From Solobacterium sp. (lineage in GTDB: Bacteria > Bacillota_I > Bacilli_A > Erysipelotrichales > Erysipelotrichaceae), in assembly GCA_017941735.1 (NCBI GenBank), contig JAGAVW010000037.1:1-33106 (forward strand): a stretch of 33,106 nucleotides of DNA, given 5' to 3'. Below the pieces are notes generated by a model. The model made no database searches. It saw only the letters and a program-made list of their open reading frames with translations, and was not told the DNA's origin. Position numbers and translations under genes: made by a program. Shown in pieces: positions 13,796-20,634 of the stretch (the stretch's first letter is position 1; each line of letters opens with the position of its first letter).

Positions 13796-14356
13796 ATGTT
13801 AAAACGCGTCCGTTTACACCAAGATAGGCCAATTCCATCGGAATTAAAGCGTCTCTATGAAGCGAATTTTCCAATTGAGGAACGTATTCCTTGGCCTCGT
13901 TTATTAGAAAGTTTGGATCATACCCGTTGTATTGATTGTTATTATGAGGCGGAAGAGCTCATCGGGATGACCTATCTTTTTTTCTTTGAGACCTATATCT
14001 ATTTAGGTTATCTAGTTATAGAAGAATCAAAACAATCGCATGGATATGGTGGAGAAATCCTAGAATTATTAAAACAGCATTATAAAGATAAGACCATCCT
14101 CATTGATGTGGAGCGTTTAGAAGAAGAAGCTCCTAATTATGAAGAGCGAAAACGAAGAGTGCAGTTTTATAAAAACCACGGATTTGAAAAATTATCATTC
14201 CATTATTATTTCTTTGAAGTGGATTATGATCTTTATTCCTATAATGGAACTGTGAAACAAAGTGATTTTAAGCGTTTGTTATTTGCGCATTCTGGTCCAG
14301 TTGCGAAGAATGCAGTGCTATACAATGAAGAAAGCGTAAAGGAGGATGAAACATGA
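13796..14356 (+). CDS. GNAT N-acetyltransferase
   Basis: This 186-residue protein has the acetyl-CoA-binding motif A as LVIEESKQSHGYGGEILELLK (Q/RxxGxG/A form) and a C-terminal VQFYKNHGFEKL typical of motif B. It opens with a strand and a helix (ELKRLYEANFPIEERIPW) common in uncharacterised Firmicutes GNATs. The gene starts one base after the DUF1836 stop and overlaps the next GNAT gene by four bases, so it sits in the same operon. The substrate is not evident. Confidence 0.85.
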   Translation: MLKRVRLHQDRPIPSELKRLYEANFPIEERIPWPRLLESLDHTRCIDCYYEAEELIGMTYLFFFETYIYLGYLVIEESKQSHGYGGEILELLKQHYKDKTILIDVERLEEEAPNYEERKRRVQFYKNHGFEKLSFHYYFFEVDYDLYSYNGTVKQSDFKRLLFAHSGPVAKNAVLYNEESVKEDET

Positions 14357-14883
14357 TTTCGTTATTATCTTGGCGTACCAAAACGATACAAGATTTAGAA
14401 GATTTATATGCCGATGTAGACCAAACGAATTGTTTGGTTGCTTTACCTGTACCTTTACCAAAACAAGAAACGATTGCTTATTATGAAGCAATTCAAATGG
14501 AACATACCCAAGATAAAGTGCTCAAAACTTTTGCGATTATAGAAGAAGATGCGATTATTGGGAAAATAGAACTAAGCATTGAAGAAGGTATTGGAGAATT
14601 GGATTTTGTTTTACGCAAAGAACATTGTAATCAAAAGAAGGGGAGTGAAGCCCTTCAAAAGTTTCTTGAATTAATACAAAAAGAAAATTGGTGTAATGAG
14701 ATTGTTGCTTATGTACATGAAGATAATCTTCCTATGCAAAAGGTATTATTGAAACAAGGATTTCAAAAAACACAGCCCTTTAAAGCAGATGTGATGGTTG
14801 TTAGAGATGGGGTATATCAACTGAAAGAAGTCAAGGGAAGTGAATATCAACTTTCGCTATCCGAAGAATCCTCATTGGCATAG
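14353..14883 (+). CDS. GNAT N-acetyltransferase, RimJ/RimL-like
   Basis: This 176-residue protein has a GNAT pattern: IIGKIELS and LDFVLRKEHCNQKKGSEALQKFLELI as strand-helix of motif A (with a degenerate QKKGSEA loop), then AYVHEDNLPMQKVLLKQGFQK, the motif B seen in RimJ/RimL-type enzymes. Translation is coupled to the previous gene by ATGA overlap. Its 3' end overlaps the convergent TtcA-like gene by 37 bases, with no terminator in between. The substrate is unknown. Confidence 0.8.
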   Translation: MISLLSWRTKTIQDLEDLYADVDQTNCLVALPVPLPKQETIAYYEAIQMEHTQDKVLKTFAIIEEDAIIGKIELSIEEGIGELDFVLRKEHCNQKKGSEALQKFLELIQKENWCNEIVAYVHEDNLPMQKVLLKQGFQKTQPFKADVMVVRDGVYQLKEVKGSEYQLSLSEESSLA

Positions 14884-15710
14884 TTTTCTAAAAAGCTATG
14901 CATTTTTTTATTTGCTTTATAACCTGGAAAAGACTCCAAGCGTACCGCATGAAGCGCCCGGAATATATTGTCTTCAATCTCCGGATTTGTTTTACGTAAT
15001 TCTTTAATTAAAAGTTTAGTTTCAAGGCGCTTAGAAGAAATACCACTTTCTTCATTTGTGCTATTTTCTGTGAAACGGCAAGCGCAACGGATGAATTCTA
15101 AATGATTATAATTGCACCAATGAATAATATCCTCTTCTTTAATCCGATACATTGGGCGGATGAGTTCCATACCCGGGAAATTTTCACTATGTGCTTTTGG
15201 GACAATGGTTTCTAGTTTACTGCTATAAAACATCGCCATGACCGTTGTTTCAATGGCATCGTTCAGATGATGTCCTAAAGCAATTTTATTGCATCCAAGC
15301 GCTTTTGCTTTATTGTATAAATGCCCTCTACGCATACGTGCACAAAGGTAACATGGATTCTTTTCTTCTTTGTTCGCAATTTCAAAAATAGGCGTCTCAA
15401 AAATTTGAATTGGAAGGCCTAAAAGGGTGGCGTTTTCTTCAATCTTTTTTCGGTTTTCTTGGTTATAACCAGGATCCATCACCAAAAAAGTTAGAGAAAA
15501 GGGGATGATGGTATGCTTATGTAACTCTTGAAAGAGCTTTGCCATCAACATGGAATCTTTCCCGCCACTAATGCATACCGCAATATGATCGTTTTCTTGA
15601 ATCAAGTCATAGGTTTTAATAGCCGTTAAAAAAGGAGCCCATAATTCGTCTCTAAATTTTTTATAGATGCTGCGTTCGATTTCCTGTAAAGGTGTTAAAA
15701 CTCGTTTCAT
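14847..15710 (-). CDS. TtcA-like PP-loop tRNA thiolation enzyme
   Basis: This 287-residue protein has the PP-loop CISGGKDSMLMAKL, then PCYLCARMRRGHLYNKAKALGCNKIALGHHLNDAIETTVM, which matches the CxxC and GHHxxD motifs of TtcA, and a further CRFTENS region. TtcA family enzymes activate tRNA with ATP and add sulfur to a pyrimidine (2-thiocytidine at position 32) using an iron-sulfur cluster. The spacing of CxxC fits that scheme, though in Firmicutes the exact modified base is less certain. It is downstream of metI on the same strand but separated by a terminator, so it is probably its own unit. Acidic C-terminal tail (EDSSDSES). Confidence 0.85.
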   Translation of the reverse strand: MKRVLTPLQEIERSIYKKFRDELWAPFLTAIKTYDLIQENDHIAVCISGGKDSMLMAKLFQELHKHTIIPFSLTFLVMDPGYNQENRKKIEENATLLGLPIQIFETPIFEIANKEEKNPCYLCARMRRGHLYNKAKALGCNKIALGHHLNDAIETTVMAMFYSSKLETIVPKAHSENFPGMELIRPMYRIKEEDIIHWCNYNHLEFIRCACRFTENSTNEESGISSKRLETKLLIKELRKTNPEIEDNIFRALHAVRLESFPGYKANKKMHSFLENYANEDSSDSES

Positions 15711-15731
15711 AACTACGAATAATTGTAGTGG

Positions 15732-15764
15732 AAATAAAAAAAGAGTTCAATGTGATTGAACTCT
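15732..15764 (-). terminator. Terminator of the metQNI operon
   Basis: On the minus strand agagttcaa, a 5-base loop and ttgaactct form a 9-base stem followed by a T-rich run (15741-15732). The stem overlaps the metI stop codon. Confidence 0.9.
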
Positions 15765-16398
15765 AGGATAACTTTTTGTATATATAATTGCCCACCATTT
15801 GGATGAGTTGTACTAAAACAATCAGAATCAAGGCACTCACAAATAAGTAATCTTGTTTGTATTGTTGGTAACCATAGCGGATTGCAACATCGCCAATTCC
15901 GCCTCCACCAACCGTACCTGCCATAGCAGAATATCCAACTAAGCTAATGATCAATAAGACAATACCACTCACCATTCTAGGAATGGATTCTTTGATATAC
16001 ACGCGATAGAGGATTTGCCAATCGGAAGCACCAAAGGAGCGTGCTGCTTCAATGACACCCGGATCGGTTTCTCTTAAACTCGTTTCAAAGACGCGCGCAA
16101 TATAGGGAATTGCGGAAACGGTTAATGGTACGATGGCAGCGGTTGTGCCAATGGAGCGACCAACGATAGCTCTTGTGAAAGGAATTAAGAGAACTAATAA
16201 GATGATGAAGGGAAAACTACGAAAGATGTTGACGATTAAACTGAGTGTTTCATAGACCACCTTATTTGGCCTTAAGCCATCGGGTGCCGTTAAAGTTAAG
16301 ATGATAGCTGGAATCAGTCCGAGCACAACAGCGATAAGCGTCGACCAAAATACCATATAGAGGGTTTGCCAAAAAGCAGGTAATATTACGGATAACAT
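15763..16398 (-). CDS. metI: Methionine ABC transporter permease MetI
   Basis: The 211-residue length is normal for MetI. It has five to six membrane helices and the cytoplasmic EAA loop ETDPGVIEAARSFGASDWQIL that docks onto the ATPase. AGTVGGGGIGDVAIRYGYQ near the end is a MetI hallmark. It starts one base after the metN stop. With MetN and MetQ it imports methionine across the membrane. Confidence 0.95.
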   Translation of the reverse strand: MLSVILPAFWQTLYMVFWSTLIAVVLGLIPAIILTLTAPDGLRPNKVVYETLSLIVNIFRSFPFIILLVLLIPFTRAIVGRSIGTTAAIVPLTVSAIPYIARVFETSLRETDPGVIEAARSFGASDWQILYRVYIKESIPRMVSGIVLLIISLVGYSAMAGTVGGGGIGDVAIRYGYQQYKQDYLFVSALILIVLVQLIQMVGNYIYKKLS

Positions 16399-16399
16399 A

Positions 16400-17368
16400 T
16401 TAACTTAACACCTCCCATAAGACATGTTCTTTATTTAAATAAGCACATACTTTTTCTTGCTCTTCTGTCGGGACATTGATAACTAAGCTTCCATATACGT
16501 GGGAGCGGAAATCTTCCAATTTCGCCCAACAAATACTGAAATTGATATCGAGATCACGTGCCATCTTTGTGATGACAGGCTCATCGGCACTTTCATCACT
16601 AAAGAAGAGTTGAATGTTTACGCCTTCTTGTGGCAAGAGACCACTTTCTTCTTGTAAGAAACTCTTAACGTCTTTATCGGGTTTCACAAAGAGTTCTTCT
16701 GGCTTTCCTTCCGCAAGCACTTTCCCATCTTTGATAAAGGCAACGCGCTCACAAATCTGTTTTACTACTTCCATTTGGTGTGTGACCACAACCATAGTGA
16801 TACCAAGTTCTTCGTTAATCTTTTGTAATAAGCTAAGAATTTCTCTTGTGATTTCAGGGTCAAGGGCAGAAGTTGCCTCGTCACAAAGAAGAATCTTAGG
16901 ATCTAAGACAAGTGCACGCGCAATCGCAACCCGCTGTTTTTGCCCACCTGATAATTCTCTTGGTTTGGCGTTCTTTTTATCCGATAAACCAACAAGTTCA
17001 ATAAGAGATAAGATTTTTTTCTTTGCTTCTTCACTCTTAGGATTAATGCCCCAGAATTTTAAGGGAAGGGCGATGTTATCATAGACGTTTAATCGATTTA
17101 ATAGATTAAAGCTTTGAAAAATCATACCCATTTCTTTTTGAAGAAGACGCAATTTCTCTTCTTGTTTATTGGAAACAAGTTGGCCATTGACTAAGATTTC
17201 ACCAGATTGGTAGGTTTCAAGCCCATTGATGCAACGTAAAAGGGTAGATTTACCAGCCCCACTTTGTCCAATGATGCCATAAATCTCTCCATCCTGAATC
17301 GTTAGAGAAATATCTTTTAATACCTCTAAATTTTCAAAATTCTTACGTACATTCTTAAGCGTAATCAT
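16400..17368 (-). CDS. metN: Methionine ABC transporter ATPase MetN
   Basis: From ATG 17368, which has aaggag six bases upstream, the product is 322 residues. Walker A is GQSGAGKST, the signature LSGGQKQR, Walker B ILLCDEATSALD, and the switch His is in VVVTHQMEVV. The last 80 residues form a NIL domain, which senses methionine and inhibits transport in related systems. An alternative start at 17392 would overlap the metQ end and lacks a good site. Second gene of metQNI. Confidence 0.95.
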   Translation of the reverse strand: MITLKNVRKNFENLEVLKDISLTIQDGEIYGIIGQSGAGKSTLLRCINGLETYQSGEILVNGQLVSNKQEEKLRLLQKEMGMIFQSFNLLNRLNVYDNIALPLKFWGINPKSEEAKKKILSLIELVGLSDKKNAKPRELSGGQKQRVAIARALVLDPKILLCDEATSALDPEITREILSLLQKINEELGITMVVVTHQMEVVKQICERVAFIKDGKVLAEGKPEELFVKPDKDVKSFLQEESGLLPQEGVNIQLFFSDESADEPVITKMARDLDINFSICWAKLEDFRSHVYGSLVINVPTEEQEKVCAYLNKEHVLWEVLS

Positions 17369-17378
17369 GTAAAACTCC

Positions 17379-18221
17379 TTATTCTGGATCAATAAAGGAA
17401 GTAACTACCGCACCACGATAAGTGGTATCGATGTAGTTTTGGACTTCTTGCGATTGAATCGCTTGAATGAGTGCTTTTGTTTTTTCACTCTCTTTATCTT
17501 GTTCTTTGACAACCACAAAATTTGTGCGGCGAATCGTTGTTTCTTCATCAAATGCCTCAATGGATAAAGCAGGATGATTGGAAGGTAATTCTGCACCTAA
17601 AGCGTAGTTTCCATTGATGACTGCCGCATCCAAGTCAGGTAAGCTGAGTGGTAAGTTTGCAGCTTCTAAAGCGGTGATGGTATAGCCATGAGGGTTAGCA
17701 GCTGTATCTTTTGAAAGAGAATCCGTTGTATAACTATCGTTTGTTCCATATTCTCCTTTTGAAGTTAATAATCCTTTTTGTACTAAAAAGTCTAATGCAC
17801 GCTCACAGTTATCAGGATCATTTGGAACACCGATGGTTGCGCCATCTTGCAAATCGCCAATGCTTTGTAAGGATTCGGAATATAAACCCATTGGTTCAAT
17901 ATGCACACCAGCAACCGCAACAAGGTGATAACCTAAATCTTCATTTTGTTGATTTAAGTAACCTAATGTTTGGAAATAATTCGCATCGAGTTCGCCATCT
18001 TCTAAGGAACGGTTAGGAAGGACATAATCTTCAAAGACAACAACTTCAAGATTCCATCCATCTTTTGCTAGAACATCTTTTACAACGTTCTCTAAGATTT
18101 CGGCATGGGGAACAGGGTTGACCCCAACTTTGATGGTTTTGTCGGAACTACCGACATTACCACATGCAGTTGGTAGAATGGATAAACCAATGGTTAAGAT
18201 TGTACTGATTGTTTTTTTCAT
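17379..18221 (-). CDS. metQ: Methionine-binding lipoprotein MetQ
   Basis: The ATG at 18221 follows aaggagg by eight bases; the frame is open further upstream but that part overlaps the T-box terminator. The 280-residue product begins MKKTISTILTIGLSILPTAC, a lipoprotein signal with the Cys at position 20. The mature part has the NlpA/MetQ fold: IKVGVNPVPHAEILENV, FEDYVLPNRSLEDGELDANYFQT, IGVPNDPDNCERAL, and AAVINGNYAL. It captures methionine outside the membrane and hands it to MetI. First gene of the operon controlled by the T-box. Confidence 0.95.
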   Translation of the reverse strand: MKKTISTILTIGLSILPTACGNVGSSDKTIKVGVNPVPHAEILENVVKDVLAKDGWNLEVVVFEDYVLPNRSLEDGELDANYFQTLGYLNQQNEDLGYHLVAVAGVHIEPMGLYSESLQSIGDLQDGATIGVPNDPDNCERALDFLVQKGLLTSKGEYGTNDSYTTDSLSKDTAANPHGYTITALEAANLPLSLPDLDAAVINGNYALGAELPSNHPALSIEAFDEETTIRRTNFVVVKEQDKESEKTKALIQAIQSQEVQNYIDTTYRGAVVTSFIDPE

Positions 18222-18271
18222 GCGTGATTCCTCCTTTTTCTTTTGCTTGAAAAGGGGTAGAGGTGGAGTTG

Positions 18272-18534
18272 AAAATAAAACTACGTCCATATAAGGACGT
18301 AGTGTTTTTACGTGTTACCACCTTACTTCAAAATGATTTCACAATCATTTCCTCTTCAAGTACGCTGAATTAAGATCAGATATACTCTATGCCTATAACG
18401 GGACCACCCGGTATGATCTACATTTCGACCATACAGCTCCAAGACCATGTTCGTTTTATTTTTCTGCATCCGTTCTCAGCAACCCGGACTCTCTTAGCCA
18501 TGCCAATAAAACTACTCTTCTTTTCAACGCTTAT
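18272..18534 (-). promoter_or_regulatory. Methionine T-box riboswitch upstream of metQNI
   Basis: On the minus strand the leader has the Stem I start agagagtccgggttgctga, a cccgttat after Stem I, and the T-box sequence aaggtggtaacacg (18324-18311). That is followed by a terminator hairpin, ctacgtcc / ggacgtag (18302-18281), with a T-rich tail. In the expected specifier position the sequence cgaaatgtag carries ATG (18423-18421), the methionine codon, which agrees with the genes behind it. Uncharged tRNA-Met would pair with this codon and the T-box bulge, preventing termination and raising metQNI expression. Confidence 0.9.
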
Positions 18535-18540
18535 GTAAGT

Positions 18541-18568
18541 ATCTTATCAAAAGAAAAATGATTGTCAA
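18541..18568 (-). promoter_or_regulatory. Promoter of the T-box/metQNI transcript
   Basis: ttgaca (18568-18563), a 16-base spacer and taagat (18546-18541) on the minus strand, placing the transcription start near 18534. Confidence 0.7.
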
Positions 18569-18606
18569 TTGTTTTCAGAAAAAAGTTTCAATTTCATAGG
18601 TGTATC

Positions 18607-18635
18607 TTGTTGGAAAGTAAGAAATACCGTAAAAT
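18607..18635 (+). promoter_or_regulatory. Promoter of the lgt operon
   Basis: ttgttg (18607-18612), 17 bases, taaaat (18630-18635), 15 bases before the lgt start. The ribosome binding site (aaaggagg) follows immediately, so the 5' leader is very short. Confidence 0.6.
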
Positions 18636-18650
18636 TTGAAAGGAGGATTT

Positions 18651-19412
18651 ATGTATAACGATTGGTTTACTATAGGAAATTTTACGATTCACGGATATGG
18701 GTTCATGATTGCCCTTGGCATATTGGTTGGATTCTGGATTGCGGAACGGCAAGCAAAGAAAAATGGGCTTAATCCAAGTGAAGTCGATAATATTGTTTAT
18801 GTAGCCCTCATTTCAGGTTGGTTATTTTCAAAAATCACCTATACCATCATTAATTGGAAAGATTTCATTCAAGATCCCATTCATTTCTTATTGACAGGAT
18901 CTGGTTGGGTTGTGATTGGTGGTATCTTAGGTGGTGCATTTGGTGCCTATCTATATTGTCGCTATAAAAAGTTAAACTTTATGGAATATGCGAATTTGAT
19001 TTTCCCAGAAGTTGCCTTGGCACAAGCGTTTGGCCGTATTGGGTGCTTTTTTGCGGGGTGTTGTTATGGAAAACATACCACCTCTCCATTTGGTATCGTC
19101 TTTCCAGCAAATGGCTATACCGAAGCAGGGGCACGTTTAATTCCTACGCAATTATTATCCGCCTTTGGGGATTTTGTGTTATTTATTGTTTTGTTTAATC
19201 TCTATAACGATAAGAAAACGCGCAAATATGTAATTGCGGCTTATATGATTCTATATAGCATCGGAAGATTCTTAATTGAATTCTTACGTGGGGATCGCGA
19301 GCGTGGGTTTATTGGTATGTTGTCCACATCGCAATTCCTATGTATTTTTACATTACTAGGTGGATTGATATTAATGTTTCAGGCAAGAAAAAAGGAGGTT
19401 TCCATTCTATGA
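18651..19412 (+). CDS. lgt: Prolipoprotein diacylglyceryl transferase Lgt
   Basis: From ATG 18651 (aaaggagg six to seven bases before) the product is 253 residues, near the family norm. It has seven membrane helices, the N-terminal IHGYGFMIALGI with the essential His and Tyr, the Lgt signature GRIGCFFAGCCYG, and YSIGRFLIEFLRGD with the catalytic Arg region. It transfers diacylglycerol from phosphatidylglycerol to the lipobox Cys of lipoproteins such as MetQ and the 5277 protein. The end overlaps rpiB by ATGA. Confidence 0.95.
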   Translation: MYNDWFTIGNFTIHGYGFMIALGILVGFWIAERQAKKNGLNPSEVDNIVYVALISGWLFSKITYTIINWKDFIQDPIHFLLTGSGWVVIGGILGGAFGAYLYCRYKKLNFMEYANLIFPEVALAQAFGRIGCFFAGCCYGKHTTSPFGIVFPANGYTEAGARLIPTQLLSAFGDFVLFIVLFNLYNDKKTRKYVIAAYMILYSIGRFLIEFLRGDRERGFIGMLSTSQFLCIFTLLGGLILMFQARKKEVSIL

Positions 19413-19861
19413 AACTAGGTATTGCGAATGATCATGCAGGGGTCGATTTAAAATTTGAATTAATTGATTATCTAGAAGGACTTGGTCATGAAATTGTGAA
19501 TTTTGGAACCGATGAAAAAGAAAGTACCGATTATGCAATTTGGGGTGAAAAACTAGCCAATGCGGTAGCAAATGGGGAAGTGGAACGTGGAATTGCGATT
19601 TGTGGTACTGGAAACGGAATTGGATTAACTTGTAACAAAGTAAATGGAATTCGTGCTTGCGTTTGTTCGGATGCGTATACAGCACGTTATTCACGTTTGC
19701 ATAATGACTGCAATATTATTGCCTTTGGGGCACGTGTGATTGGCCCAGATACCGCAAAAATGTTATGCGATGAATTCTTAACAGCGGAATTTGAGGGTGG
19801 ACGTCATGCACGTCGCGTCGCAATGATTATGGATGTCGAAAAACGCAATCACAAGGAATAG
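19409..19861 (+). CDS. rpiB: RpiB/LacAB-type sugar-phosphate isomerase
   Basis: From ATG 19409 the product is 150 residues. IANDHAGVDLKFELIDYL, IAICGTGNGIGLTCNKV and NIIAFGARVIG are the RpiB family signatures: the catalytic Cys is in ICGTGNG and the base in NDHAG. The reaction is ribulose-5-phosphate to ribose-5-phosphate, or the allose/galactose-6-phosphate equivalent. aaggagg precedes the start, inside the end of lgt, so both are coupled. RpiB and LacA/B types are not separable from sequence alone here. Confidence 0.93.
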   Translation: MKLGIANDHAGVDLKFELIDYLEGLGHEIVNFGTDEKESTDYAIWGEKLANAVANGEVERGIAICGTGNGIGLTCNKVNGIRACVCSDAYTARYSRLHNDCNIIAFGARVIGPDTAKMLCDEFLTAEFEGGRHARRVAMIMDVEKRNHKE

Positions 19862-19870
19862 GAGCACGCG

Positions 19871-20632
19871 TTGAAATTTATTGCCAAACGAGAAATCATA
19901 GGCTTAGTCGTACTGATTGCCTTATACTTTATGCCATTTATTACGGTTGAAACAAAGGATGATAAGGGGCATACTTTTCGTGTTCCGTTTGGCACAACCT
20001 ATGTAAATCAAGATGCAGAAGGGATTCATTTTCGTAGCCCACGCAGTGCTTATTCCCTAGGAAAAGATGCGGAGAATGCGCTTCATTCTTATGAAGAAAA
20101 ATCTTGTTATGGGAATAAATATTTCTATGACAAAGAGAATGATGTCAGCTATACCGATTTCATAATTGATGGGATGTTGATGCATTCCTTGACCTATCGT
20201 TATGAAAAAGGGAATGCCTGTGAAGGGTGGACTTATGATGATGAAGTGGCATGGCCATTTGGAAAAATCGAAGAAGTTGATGATTCCATCACGAAAGATA
20301 TTGCGATGGAAAAAGGCTGGGTTGTGATTGTGGATGGGAAAACGTTAAATGTTCCAGCCTATAATGATTTTTCAAGAATGATTAAGCAAGGGGTTTATAG
20401 TTGTCAACGCATTGTCTTTTACGAAGGGACAAAAGTAAAAGAAGTAATCGATATTCAACTACTTGAAAGTGGTAAATTTAAAATAACAACCTGTAAAAAT
20501 GGCGTGGTAGAAACAAAAGAATATGCCCGCGTTTCGGATAATGAATTGGAAGATGGCTCGAAAGAAGTAAATGTTTATGAAAGTGCATATGCAACAGAAA
20601 AGCCAACTCTATTATTTGTGGTACGCTCATAA
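19871..20632 (+). CDS. Unknown protein with N-terminal membrane anchor
   Basis: A TTG start at 19871 is well supported by ggag (19861-19864) six bases before; rpiB ends nine bases upstream. The 253-residue product has a basic start (KFIAKREIIG), one hydrophobic helix (LVVLIALYFMPFI) and a roughly 225-residue extracytoplasmic domain rich in beta strands, with paired Cys at about 79 (SCYGN), 117 (ACEGW) and 177 (SCQR). I do not recognise the family. Position between rpiB and an exported GH2 enzyme suggests a cell-surface role. Confidence 0.75.
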   Translation: MKFIAKREIIGLVVLIALYFMPFITVETKDDKGHTFRVPFGTTYVNQDAEGIHFRSPRSAYSLGKDAENALHSYEEKSCYGNKYFYDKENDVSYTDFIIDGMLMHSLTYRYEKGNACEGWTYDDEVAWPFGKIEEVDDSITKDIAMEKGWVVIVDGKTLNVPAYNDFSRMIKQGVYSCQRIVFYEGTKVKEVIDIQLLESGKFKITTCKNGVVETKEYARVSDNELEDGSKEVNVYESAYATEKPTLLFVVRS

Positions 20633-20634
20633 AG

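Noticed and set aside
16614..17084. Long plus-strand open frame opposite metN
   Set aside because: It is the antisense shadow of a well-conserved ATPase gene, with no ribosome binding site and low-complexity composition.
18280..18540. SAM riboswitch ahead of metQNI
   Set aside because: The leader has T-box sequence, specifier ATG and Stem I features, not a SAM aptamer pattern.
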